Below, one piece after another: positions 31,939-39,774 of a stretch of DNA of 43,665 nucleotides (position 1 is the first letter of the stretch; every line of letters starts with the position of its first letter). The position numbers and the translations under genes were made by a program. The notes below the pieces were generated by a model that worked only from the letters and a program-made list of their open reading frames with translations, was not told the origin of the DNA and did no database searches. Source of the DNA: Frankia torreyi (lineage in GTDB: Bacteria > Actinomycetota > Actinomycetes > Frankiales > Frankiaceae); NCBI RefSeq assembly GCF_000948395.1, contig NZ_JYFN01000026.1, forward strand, positions 25,175 to 68,839, written 5' to 3'.

Positions 31939-32571
31939 TCAACGTCGCCGGGTGTCCTCGCCCAGCAGCCAGGGTGGGAACTCGCCGAGCCGGGCCAGGA
32001 CGACGTCCGCACCGGCCGTGCGCAGCTCCTCCGCCGAGCAGGGGCCCGTGGCCACGCCCACCGCGAGCGCGCCGCCCTCCCGCGCGCCGATCATGTCGCC
32101 GACGTGATCCCCGACGAAGACGTCCACCCGATGGGTGAGCAGGGCGGCCCCCTTCGTCCGGGCGAACAGGGCGCCCTCGACCGCGTCGGCGGCGATGCCG
32201 ATACGTTTCAGACTCGCCCGGGCGAGCGGGGTGCTCTTGGCGGTGACGACGACGACGCGACCGGCGAGCCGGCGTACCGCGTCCACCGCGGCGCGCGCGT
32301 CCGGCATCGGGACCGACGCGGGGACCGCGTGCACAGCGGACAGCTCCCGGTAGCGGGCGGCGATGGCGGACACGTCCGCAGCGGGGAACCAGTGGGCGAG
32401 CTCGCTCTCCAGCGGCGGTCCGAGCCGGGAGACGACCAGATCGGCGTCGACGGCCACGCCGGTCTCGTCGGACAGGGCGGCGAAGGTGGCCCGGATGCCG
32501 GCACGGGCGTCCAACAGGGTCAGGTCGAGGTCGAACCCGACAACCGGGGCTGAGGCATTCCAGGACGGCAC
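31939..32571 (-). CDS. HAD-superfamily phosphatase
   Basis: The 210-residue protein carries the HAD motifs in order: motif I GFDLDLTLLD (nucleophile and acid/base Asp), motif II VVVTAKS, motif III Lys in LARASLKRIG or RTKG, and motif IV VFVGDHVGDMIGA. An alpha-helical C1-type cap occupies about 20-80, as in phosphoglycolate phosphatase-like enzymes. It hydrolyses a small phosphomonoester of unknown identity. GTG 32571 is the start, and a TTG one codon upstream is also open. The protein is cytoplasmic. Confidence 0.88.
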   Translation of the reverse strand: MPSWNASAPVVGFDLDLTLLDARAGIRATFAALSDETGVAVDADLVVSRLGPPLESELAHWFPAADVSAIAARYRELSAVHAVPASVPMPDARAAVDAVRRLAGRVVVVTAKSTPLARASLKRIGIAADAVEGALFARTKGAALLTHRVDVFVGDHVGDMIGAREGGALAVGVATGPCSAEELRTAGADVVLARLGEFPPWLLGEDTRRR

Positions 32572-32722
32572 CAACCGAGCTTAGGCCGGACCCGACGGGC
32601 CGGCCGGACGCTTCGCCTGGGTGGCCACCCCCGCGGCCGCGGCGGGTCGACTCTTCGGCACGGCCCCCAATCGGCCCGCAATCGCCGCCGACGGGGCCGC
32701 CGGGCCGGTAGTGTCCGCGGGT

Positions 32723-33007
32723 GTGACCAGGGTTGTGGTGGATGTGATGCTCAAGCCGGAGATCCTCGACCCGCAGGGCCAGGCGGTGCTGGGCGCGCTG
32801 CCTCGCCTCGGGGTGAGCGGAATCGTCGGCGTCCGCCAGGGCAAGCGTTTCGAGCTGGAGCTGGCGGACGGGGTGGCGCTGGACGGCGCGGTGCTGGCGC
32901 GGGTCGAACATCTCGCGTCGACGCTGCTGGCCAATCCGGTCATCGAGGACTACGTGGTGCGGGTCGAGGACGCGTCGGCCGAGCCCAGCCCGAGCACCGC
33001 GGGCTGA
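32723..33007 (+). CDS. purS: Phosphoribosylformylglycinamidine synthase subunit PurS
   Basis: The 94-residue protein matches PurS (RVVVDVMLKPEILDPQGQAV, GVRQGKRFELEL, LLANPVIEDYVV). PurS bridges PurL and PurQ in the small-subunit FGAM synthetase complex, the fourth step of de novo purine synthesis. GTG 32723 gives the canonical N-terminus. In many actinobacteria purS is followed directly by purQ and then purL. Here no purQ is seen and purL lies 6.8 kb away on the opposite strand. Confidence 0.93.
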   Translation: MTRVVVDVMLKPEILDPQGQAVLGALPRLGVSGIVGVRQGKRFELELADGVALDGAVLARVEHLASTLLANPVIEDYVVRVEDASAEPSPSTAG

Positions 33008-33075
33008 GCCGGCCGGCCCCGGCCGCCGCACCGGGCTTGGCGGGCCGCCGGGGCCGGAGGACAGCTGGAGGACGG

Positions 33076-33426
33076 CTAGAGGACTCGGGGCGCGGCGCCG
33101 CTCTCGCTCACCATCGGCCGGCCGTGGGCCTGCCAGGCGAGCATGCCGTCGGTGAGGTTGCGAACCTGCCAGCCGCCCTGGGCGAGGTAGCCCGTGACGG
33201 CGGCGGAGCGTCCGCCGGAGCGGCACACGACGACCACGTCCTGCTCGCGGGGCACCTCGTCGAGCCGGGTGACGAGCTCACCCATGGGGATGTGCAGGGC
33301 GTCGGCGATGTGACCGGCGGACCACTCGTCGGGCTCCCGGACATCCACGAGCAGCGGGGCACCGTCCGCGGACAGGTCGGCAGGCAGGTCGGCGACGCTG
33401 ACGGCCGGGATCTGATCAGAACTCAC
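33076..33426 (-). CDS. Rhodanese-domain protein
   Basis: The 116-residue single rhodanese domain has LLVDVREPDEWSAGHIADALHIPMGEL and the active-site loop CRSGGRS, with the persulfide-accepting Cys at residue 68. Such proteins transfer sulfane sulfur, and the physiological acceptor is unknown. GTG 33426 is the start. The gene lies 16 bp downstream of the fpg remnant on the same strand, with which it probably shares a transcript. Confidence 0.9.
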   Translation of the reverse strand: MSSDQIPAVSVADLPADLSADGAPLLVDVREPDEWSAGHIADALHIPMGELVTRLDEVPREQDVVVVCRSGGRSAAVTGYLAQGGWQVRNLTDGMLAWQAHGRPMVSESGAAPRVL

Positions 33427-33442
33427 CCTGCCATCCTGCCAC

Positions 33443-33906
33443 CTATTTCAGCAGTCGGGACAACCGGCGATCGGCGAGCGTCCGCCCGCCGGTCTGACAG
33501 GTCGGGCAGTACTGCAGGGCCCGGTCGGCAAACGAGACCTCCCGCACGGTGTCGCCGCAGCGGGGGCAGGGCGACCCGGCCCGTCCGTGCACCGCCAGGT
33601 TGGCCTTCTTCTCGGCCTTGAGCTCGCCGGCGGCGAGCCCGGCGGCGCTGTCGCGGGCGGCGGTGAGCACACCGACGAGCGCGGCGTGCAGGCTCGCGGT
33701 CTGCGCCGCCGACAGCCCCGCGGCCGGCTTGAACGGCGACAGCCCCGCCGTCCACAGCGCCTCGTCGGAGTAGGCGTTGCCGACGCCGGCGAGGCGAGCC
33801 TGATCGGTGAGCACCCCCTTGAGCTGGGCCCGTCCGGCGGCGGCGAGGATCTTCTCGAGCGCGGCCACGGTGAAGGCCGCCCCGAGCGGGTCGACGCCGA
33901 GCCGGG
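33443..33906 (-). pseudogene. Fpg/Nei-family DNA glycosylase remnant lacking the N-terminal half
   Basis: Read on the minus strand, the frame from about 33906 down to the stop at 33443 encodes only the C-terminal half of a formamidopyrimidine-DNA glycosylase: ARLGVDPLGAAFTV, the H2TH region (LLTDQ-like VLTDQARLAGVGNAYSDEALW) and the zinc finger CPRC-x16-CPTC. The catalytic N-terminus (Pro2/Glu3, normally PELPEVE) and beta-sandwich are missing. Upstream in the same frame is directly the mqnD stop (33953). The only start is GTG 33868, giving 141 residues that begin inside the H2TH domain. Codon bias and the zinc finger are intact. It may be a recent deletion remnant or a short expressed DNA-binding protein. 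Confidence 0.8.
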
Positions 33907-33956
33907 CGATGCCGGGGCCCAGCGATGCCCCGGGGCCCAGCGATGCCGGGGCTCAG
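33907..33956. repeat. Three tandem 16/18/16-bp repeats at the mqnD-fpg junction
   Basis: CGATGCCGGGGCCCAG (33907-33922), CGATGCCCCGGGGCCCAG (33923-33940) and CGATGCCGGGGCTCAG (33941-33956) lie exactly between the fpg remnant and the mqnD stop codon, which is inside the third unit. This is what a repeat-mediated deletion joint could look like. Confidence 0.85.
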
Positions 33957-34801
33957 CGCAACGGCTGGCTGAGCCTCGGCACGAGGTCCGCGTCGGCGGC
34001 ACGGGCGAGCAGCGTCTCGATGGCGGCGAACCCCTCGTCGCCGAGATCGAGGCTGAACTCGTTGACGTACAGCTTGATGTGCGCGTCGACGACGTCCGGC
34101 GCCATCTCCTGCGAATGGGCGAGGACGTAGTCGGCGCTCGCGGACGGGTCGGCGAAGCCGGCGGCGACGCTGGCGCGCACCGCGGCGGACAGCGCGGCGC
34201 CGTCCAGCTCGCGGCGGGCGAGGATCGCGCCGAGCGGGATCGGCAGTGAGGTCTGCTCCTCCCACCAGTCGCCGAGGTCGGCGAGCGCCGTCAGCCCGTA
34301 CGACGGGTAGGTGAACCGCGACTCGTGGATGACCAGCCCCGCGTCGTACCGGCCCTCCTGCACCGCCGGCATGATCTTCTCGAACGGCACCACGTCGATG
34401 CTCGCCACGCCACGATCGGCGGCCCACAGCCGGAACAGCAGGTAGGCGGTGGTGCGGGTGCCGGGGATGGCAACCCGGGCTCCGCGCAGGTCGGTGCGGC
34501 CGGCGGTGAGCACCAGCGGGCCGCAGCCGCGGCCCAGCGCCCCGCCGGAGGTCAGCAACTGGTAGTCGGCCAGCAACCACGGCAGGGCCCCGTAGGACAC
34601 CTTGACCAGATCGTCACGCCGTTCGGCCGCGCGGGAGTTCAGCACGTCGATGTCGGCGAACGTCACCGTCATCGCGGGTGCGTCCGGCACCAGCCCGTGG
34701 GCCAGGGCGTGGAAGGCGAACGTGTCGTTGGGACACGGGGAGATGGCCAGGGACAGCGACTGGGTGTCTCGCGCCGCCGTGCCCGTCGGGCGCTCGCTCA
34801 T
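33953..34801 (-). CDS. mqnD: 1,4-dihydroxy-6-naphthoate synthase MqnD
   Basis: The 282-residue protein has the MqnD signature SPCPNDTFAFHAL near the N-terminus (21-33), then KVSYGALPWL and the catalytic-region motif LVIHESRFTYPSYGL. It adopts a periplasmic-binding-protein-like fold but has no signal peptide, as expected of a cytosolic enzyme. It converts cyclic dehypoxanthine futalosine to 1,4-dihydroxy-6-naphthoate in the futalosine route to menaquinone. It is distinguished from MqnA by the SPCPNDT start. mqnB lies 100 bp upstream on the same strand. mqnA, mqnC and mqnE are not in the window. Confidence 0.93.
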   Translation of the reverse strand: MSERPTGTAARDTQSLSLAISPCPNDTFAFHALAHGLVPDAPAMTVTFADIDVLNSRAAERRDDLVKVSYGALPWLLADYQLLTSGGALGRGCGPLVLTAGRTDLRGARVAIPGTRTTAYLLFRLWAADRGVASIDVVPFEKIMPAVQEGRYDAGLVIHESRFTYPSYGLTALADLGDWWEEQTSLPIPLGAILARRELDGAALSAAVRASVAAGFADPSASADYVLAHSQEMAPDVVDAHIKLYVNEFSLDLGDEGFAAIETLLARAADADLVPRLSQPLR

Positions 34802-34901
34802 CCGGTGTCCTCCCGCTCGTCGGTGTCCCGCCGCTCGCTCGTGTCCGCCGCCCCGTCCTGAAGGTCGCGTCGGTGTCCTGTAGGCGCGTTGTCCGGGCCG
34901 G

Positions 34902-35927
34902 TCAGCGCGCGCCGTTGCTGCCGTGCTGGGGACCGGAGCCCGCCGCGGCCGTCCCGCCGGCGGCGGGCAGCGCCTCGGCGGCGACCAGGCCCTCGGGGTG
35001 CGCGACCAGCGCCGCCGCGGCCGTGCGCAGACTGGCGAGCGCGGCCGGCAGGTTCCAGCCGGCGCGGTCCCGACGGCCGACCGGGTTGCTCACAGCGCGG
35101 ATCTCCGCGGCGGGGACGCCGAAGGATCTCGCGGCCAGGGCTACGGCGTAGCCCTCCATCGCCTCGGCCACCGGGTCCAGCCGCTCGGTGAGGGCGCTGG
35201 CCCGGCGTTCCGTGCCTGTCACGGTCGACACGCTGACCACGGTACCCGTGACGATCCGTCGACCGGTGGCGTCGAGCACGGTGTGCAGCCGCGACACCAG
35301 CTCCGGCTCGGGGCGCACGGTGGACGAGCCGAGTCCCAGGTCGTCCAGGGTGAGAAACGTCCCGCTGCCGGTCGGGCCGCGTCCGTCGGGGCCCCGACGG
35401 GTCGGTGCGCCGGCCGCGTGGAAGCCGAGGTTGCGGTCCATCTCGCTGATCCGGCCGGCCGGTGCCGACGGGGGCTCCTCGTCGAGACCGGACTCGGCGC
35501 CGAGGTCCGCGGCGACCATCCGCTCGGCGACGACGATGTCGCCGACCTCCGCCCAGCCGCGGAACCCGCCCGCGACGCCCATGGTCACCACGAGATCGAA
35601 CGGCTGCCCGGCGGCGCTCGCGACCGCCAGGGCCGTCGCGGTGCCGGCGGCGGCGGCCGGACCGCCGGTGCCTGCGGCGAGGACAGTGATCGGGCCACGC
35701 CGGCGCCCGACGTAGGGGCCCAACGTCGACGTGGTGAGCAACTGGCGGTCCCAGTCCGGGGACACCAGGTTGCCCGGGCCGGCCGGCAACCTCGTCCGGC
35801 CACGCGACCAGCTACCCATCAGCCCTGCGCACACCGCGTCTGCCTCGGCTGTCACCGCGGTGACGATCAGGGTGCGGCTCACGACCAGGTCCGGATCATG
35901 ATCTGGAATGTCCTCGTCTGCCGTCAT
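34902..35927 (-). CDS. mqnB: Futalosine hydrolase MqnB
   Basis: The protein is up to 341 residues from ATG 35927. The nucleoside-phosphorylase fold is evident: LIVTAVTAEADAV, ITVLAAGTGGPAAAA, LVVTMGVAGGF, then EAMEGYAVALAARSFG and IRAVSNPVGRRDR. It releases hypoxanthine from futalosine in the menaquinone pathway. At about 340 residues it is longer than the usual 220-250, because of a hydrophilic N-terminus, a Pro/Arg-rich insertion (APAGRISEM to GPTGSG) and an Ala-rich tail. A shorter start within residues 15-17 (VVSRTLIVTAV) is possible. Confidence 0.9.
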   Translation of the reverse strand: MTADEDIPDHDPDLVVSRTLIVTAVTAEADAVCAGLMGSWSRGRTRLPAGPGNLVSPDWDRQLLTTSTLGPYVGRRRGPITVLAAGTGGPAAAAGTATALAVASAAGQPFDLVVTMGVAGGFRGWAEVGDIVVAERMVAADLGAESGLDEEPPSAPAGRISEMDRNLGFHAAGAPTRRGPDGRGPTGSGTFLTLDDLGLGSSTVRPEPELVSRLHTVLDATGRRIVTGTVVSVSTVTGTERRASALTERLDPVAEAMEGYAVALAARSFGVPAAEIRAVSNPVGRRDRAGWNLPAALASLRTAAAALVAHPEGLVAAEALPAAGGTAAAGSGPQHGSNGAR

Positions 35928-36207
35928 GCGCTGTTGGTTGATCTACTCGAATGGCACCGGGCCGGACGGCGATGTAACGGCACGGGATTTTCGATGTGGT
36001 GCAAATCGGACTTGTTGCCGGACCTTAGCACCACGGTCGACGCTGCGTGGTCCTGATGGCGACCAGGGGCACGCTGCGCGCATGCCGAGGGGCCGAGCGG
36101 TGGCAACGGGGGTACCCGGACGGTACGTCCCCCGATCCGGCCCGGGCGGTCGCCGGTCGGGCCGCCGCGGGCGAGCGTCTCGGGCGGGCGGCGCGGCGGG
36201 ATGCGGG

Positions 36208-36657
36208 TCAGGGCTTGATCGAGACCACGAACGGCCAGCTCCCCGATGCCGTGGTCGACTTCGGGTCGGTGGGCGCGGCGAAGACCACGAGGTTCACCGT
36301 CCCCTGCACGTTCGGGAGCAGGTAGCGGTAGTGGGTGTCGCTGATCGTCTCGGTGATCCGCTGGTTGTTGACCGAGAGGAAGTAGCCGCGATCGGCCACC
36401 GAGGTCGGGACGTCGATGTTGAGGCTGCCCCCGGGGCGGGCGTCCAGGTGGGGCGGGGAGACCGTCTGCTGGATGAGGGCACCGTCCCGCAGGTACTGCG
36501 CCGCGTTCGTCTTCACGAAGTCGCCGCCGGACTCCATCGTCACCAGCGGTGTCGGACGGTCGCAGCCGGCGACCCCGAGACCGACCGCGACGATGGCGGC
36601 GGTGATCGCGGCGAGCCGTGGGAACGGCCGGCGACGGGACCGCGTTGACGTACGCAC
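36208..36657 (-). CDS. DUF2771-like lipoprotein
   Basis: The 149-residue protein has a basic N-terminus (RTSTRSRRRPF), a hydrophobic signal (LAAITAAIVAVGLGVAGC) with the lipobox Cys at 32, and a beta-rich domain (FVKTNAAQYLRDGA, LNIDVPTSVADRGYFLSVNNQRI, YRYLLPNVQGTVNLVVFA). It resembles the DUF2771 exported proteins such as mycobacterial Rv0875c, which likewise precedes an MFS gene and a DUF3027 gene. Its role is unknown. It lies 155 bp downstream of the MFS gene on the same strand. The 280-bp gap to mqnB (35928-36207) contains no gene I can support. Confidence 0.82.
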   Translation of the reverse strand: MRTSTRSRRRPFPRLAAITAAIVAVGLGVAGCDRPTPLVTMESGGDFVKTNAAQYLRDGALIQQTVSPPHLDARPGGSLNIDVPTSVADRGYFLSVNNQRITETISDTHYRYLLPNVQGTVNLVVFAAPTDPKSTTASGSWPFVVSIKP

Positions 36658-36812
36658 GCTCGGAGGCTATCGCCGCCGCCGTCGCGGCGTCCCGAGCCGA
36701 GGCGTCCGCGAGTGGCGTGGGGCCGACGTCGTGAGCGGTGTCACGTCCCGCCGGCAGATTCGGCTGGGCCCTGCCGTTGGTCGGGTCGGTGTCGTTGGTC
36801 AGGCCGGCGAGG

Positions 36813-38483
36813 TCAGGCGCGCCGCCGACGCCCCAGGCCTCGGCGCTGCCGCGGCGCGTCCGGCCGGGTGGGGTCCTCCAGCGTGGGCGGGATGGGCGCC
36901 GGCGGCGCCTCCCGCCAGGGGTCGACGGGCGGCGCCGGTGTGGACACCGTTGCCGTCGGGCCTGGGTATGCCGTCGGCCCTGGGTATGCCGTCGGGTCCG
37001 GGTACTCCGGGTATGTCGTCGGCCCTGGGTATGCCGTCGGGTCCGGGAGTGGGGCCTGCGGCTGGGCGCCCGGGGGATACGCCGCGGCGCCGGCGGGGTA
37101 CGCCGGCCCGGGCGGCCCCACGCGGGGCTGGCCGGCGGGAGTTGGGACGGCGCCGGCGGGTGCACCCGCCGGGACCGCGCCGCCCGGCGGCGGGAGATCG
37201 GCGCCCCGCAGCCGGTCGCGGGCCGCCAGGCGCGAGCGGCGCAGCGCGCCGGCCTGGACGAACAGCGTCGCGCAGACGACCGCGGCGGCCACCGCGAAGC
37301 CGACTGTCCCGGGCATCTCGATGAGCCCGAGGGCGCCACCGGCGACCCAGGTGAGCTGGAGCGCGGTCTCGGAGCGGGCGAACGCGGAGTTGCGTGTCGC
37401 CTCCGGGATGTCGCGCTGGACGACGGCGTCGAGCGCCAGCTTGCCCATCGAGCCGGCCATGGTGGCCAGCAGCGCCGCGACGAGCGAGGTGAACCTGGTG
37501 TAGGTGATGGCGGCGCCGAGACAACCGCCGGCCGCCAGGACCAGGGCGAGCATGAGGATGCCCTCCGGGCGTCGTCGGCCGAGTCGGCCGCCGATGAACA
37601 CGCCGAGCCCGCTGCCGACGCCCGCGGCCACGGCCAGGCCGCCCAGCCACAGGTTGTTGCCGCCGTTGGTCCGCAGCAGGAAGGCGAGATAGAAGGTGAG
37701 AAAGCCGACGAGGCCGCGCAGGACCGCGGTGGCGCGCAGGGCCACCGGCAGCGCGCCGAGGAACGCCCGCAGCCGCGCCCCGAGCCCGCGCCGGCCGTCG
37801 GGCGCGACCGGGGCGCGCAGCGGCAGCTCGCCGGCCGCCGAGTCGACGTGCCTGGGGAGGTTGAAGGCCAGCAGGACGCCGGCCATGTAGACGATCGCGC
37901 AGAGCCGCAGCACCCACGGATAGCCGACGAACGGGATGTGCGCGATGCCCAGCCCGACCGGCGCCACGATGGCGCCGGCGACGATGTTGACCAGCGAGAT
38001 CCGTGAGTTGACCTTGACGAGGGTGAGCTCGGCCGGGGCGACCCGGGGGATGACCGCGCTGCGCGCCACGCCGAAGCCGCGGGAGAGCACGAGCAGGCCG
38101 AGGGCGAGCGGATAGACGGCCAGCCCGTGCAGCGCCCCGGCAAGTTGCCAGGCCAGCAGGCCTCGGCCCAGGCAGATGGCGGCGAGCGCCGTGCGCCGGC
38201 CGTAGGCGACCCGGTCGAGCAGCGGCCCGATGACCGGTGCCAGCAGGGCGAATGGCACCATGGTGATGAGCAGGTAGAGGGCGACCTTCGATCGGGCCTC
38301 CCCCGAGGGCACCGAGAAGAACAGCGACCCGGCCAGTGCGACCGTGACCAGCGCGTCGCCCGCGGCGTTGACGAAGGACAGTTCGGTGAGGGCGGACAGT
38401 CCGGTCCGGTCGGCACCGTCCCCGCGCACGCTCGATCGCAGCCTTCGCAGGTTGTTCGAGACCGTGCTGCCCAGGTTCACCAT
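36813..38483 (-). CDS. MFS transporter (Rv0876c-type) with long Pro/Tyr-rich tail
   Basis: The 556-residue protein has about twelve membrane helices within residues 25-415 (for example VALYLLITMVPFALLAPVIG and LVGFLTFYLAFLLR). The helix 2-3 loop LDRVAYGRRTALAA is MFS-like. A 140-residue disordered C-terminus follows, with YPGPTA repeats from an 18-bp tandem repeat. The substrate is unknown. The neighbours DUF2771 and DUF3027 reproduce the mycobacterial Rv0875c-Rv0877 order. The start codon (38483) is nearly back-to-back with the DUF3027 locus. Confidence 0.88.
   Translation of the reverse strand: MVNLGSTVSNNLRRLRSSVRGDGADRTGLSALTELSFVNAAGDALVTVALAGSLFFSVPSGEARSKVALYLLITMVPFALLAPVIGPLLDRVAYGRRTALAAICLGRGLLAWQLAGALHGLAVYPLALGLLVLSRGFGVARSAVIPRVAPAELTLVKVNSRISLVNIVAGAIVAPVGLGIAHIPFVGYPWVLRLCAIVYMAGVLLAFNLPRHVDSAAGELPLRAPVAPDGRRGLGARLRAFLGALPVALRATAVLRGLVGFLTFYLAFLLRTNGGNNLWLGGLAVAAGVGSGLGVFIGGRLGRRRPEGILMLALVLAAGGCLGAAITYTRFTSLVAALLATMAGSMGKLALDAVVQRDIPEATRNSAFARSETALQLTWVAGGALGLIEMPGTVGFAVAAAVVCATLFVQAGALRRSRLAARDRLRGADLPPPGGAVPAGAPAGAVPTPAGQPRVGPPGPAYPAGAAAYPPGAQPQAPLPDPTAYPGPTTYPEYPDPTAYPGPTAYPGPTATVSTPAPPVDPWREAPPAPIPPTLEDPTRPDAPRQRRGLGRRRRA
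36961..37041 (-). repeat. 18-bp coding repeats in the MFS tail
   Basis: Plus-strand CCTGGGTATGCCGTCGGC at 36961-36978 recurs with one change at 36979-36996 and at 37024-37041. A 27-bp variant block lies between. The repeats encode PTAYPG-type units in the disordered cytoplasmic tail. Confidence 0.88.
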
Positions 38484-38712
38484 GCCAAGTGTCCTCGTCC
38501 CTGGCCTGCGCTCCTACGACCACGTCGGGCGGTGCGAGTGTCCGTGGGTGAGAATACGTTGCGTGGATGCTCCCGAGGTCCGTTCCGCCACGACCGAGCC
38601 GCCGGATCCATCCGCTACCCTCGGTGCGGATTCGGTGCCGGACGCTGCGCAGACGGCCGGCGCGGAAATCATGGCGGGTGCAACGGCCCAGGGCAGCGCG
38701 GAGGTCCCAGAC

Positions 38713-39729
38713 GTGACAACGGTGACAACGGCTCCGGCGACGGACCTTGACGCGCCGACCCCGCGGACTCGCCCCCGGGCGTCGTCCGCCACCACCGCGG
38801 CGCCGCCGCCCGACGTGAGCCTCGCCACCGAGGCGGTCGCCGACCCGGCGGTGCCGGCCGCGCGGCCCCGGGCGGTCCGCGCGTCGCGGGAGCCGGCGGT
38901 GGACGCGGTGTGCGCGGCCGCCGTGGACCTGGCCCGCGCGGCCGCGGTCGAGCAGGCGGGCGGCGAGGGCGAGGTCGGCGAGCACCTTGGCATCGAGGCC
39001 GAGGGCGACCGGATCGTCCTGCACCGCTTCGCCTGCACCTCGCCCGCCTACCCGGGCTGGGCCTGGACGGTCGTCGTCACCCGCGCCTCGCGGGTACGCA
39101 AGGTCACGGTCGACGACGTGGTGCTGATGCCGGGCGAGGGCGCGCTGCTCGCCCCGGCGTGGGTGCCGTGGTCGCAGCGGCTGCGGCCGGGCGATGTCGG
39201 GGTCGGCGACCTGCTGCCCACGGCGATCGACGATCCCCGGCTCGCGCTGCGCGTGGAGGACGTCGAGGAGCTCATCGACGTCGACGACTACTTCGAGCTC
39301 GGCCTGGGCCGGTCCCGGGTGCTGTCCGTCACCGGTCGGGAGGAGGCCGTCGAGCGCTGGTACGCCGGTGACGCCGGGCCGGACGCCTCGATCGCCAAGG
39401 TCGCCCCGGCCTCGTGCCTGACCTGCGGTTTCCACGTCCGCCTCGCGGGCGCGCTCGGCCGTATGTTCGGCGCCTGCGCCAACGAGCTGGCCCCCGACGA
39501 CGGCCGGGTCACCGCCATCGATCACGGCTGCGGGGCGCACTCCGAGGCGCTGGTGGCGCCGTCTGCGCACCCGGAACCGATCGTCTTCGACGAGGACCCC
39601 TCCGACCTGGAGCCGACGGACGTCGAGCTGATCAGCGTCGCCGCCCACAGCCCCGGCTCGGTGGCGGATGCCGAGCCGGGGGAGCAGGCCGCGGACGCCG
39701 CCGGCCCCGAACCCTACGGCCACTCCTGA
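38713..39729 (+). CDS. DUF3027-family protein (Rv0877-type)
   Basis: From GTG 38713 (GAGG 8 bases upstream) the protein is 338 residues. After a Thr/Ala/Pro-rich N-terminus comes the DUF3027 core: AVDAVCAAAVDLARAAAVE, HRFACTSPAYPGWAWTVVVTRA, LMPGEGALLAPAWVPWSQRLRPGD and DVDDYFELGLGR. A Cys-rich region follows (SCLTCGFHVR and GACANELAPDDG, ending DHGCGAHSE) that could bind a metal. No membrane segment is present and the function is unknown. ATG 38482 and ATG 38671 are alternative starts. The former would overlap the MFS start, leaving no divergent promoter. Confidence 0.87.
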   Translation: MTTVTTAPATDLDAPTPRTRPRASSATTAAPPPDVSLATEAVADPAVPAARPRAVRASREPAVDAVCAAAVDLARAAAVEQAGGEGEVGEHLGIEAEGDRIVLHRFACTSPAYPGWAWTVVVTRASRVRKVTVDDVVLMPGEGALLAPAWVPWSQRLRPGDVGVGDLLPTAIDDPRLALRVEDVEELIDVDDYFELGLGRSRVLSVTGREEAVERWYAGDAGPDASIAKVAPASCLTCGFHVRLAGALGRMFGACANELAPDDGRVTAIDHGCGAHSEALVAPSAHPEPIVFDEDPSDLEPTDVELISVAAHSPGSVADAEPGEQAADAAGPEPYGHS

Positions 39730-39774
39730 CCGCAGGCCCGGTTCCGTTCCGGCCCTGGGCGGTGCGGCCGGACC

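Noticed and set aside
32723-33075. Expectation of purQ directly after purS
   Set aside because: The next reading frame is a minus-strand rhodanese. No glutamine-amidotransferase signature of PurQ type was found anywhere in the window (trpG is the only class I amidotransferase).
33423-34580. A 385-residue minus-strand frame over mqnD and the fpg remnant
   Set aside because: It is an out-of-frame shadow with Arg/Gly-rich translation. It does not supply the missing Fpg N-terminus.
36799-39723. A 974-residue minus-strand open frame
   Set aside because: It runs antisense to the DUF3027 gene and out of frame over the MFS gene. The translation is low-complexity and has no domain.
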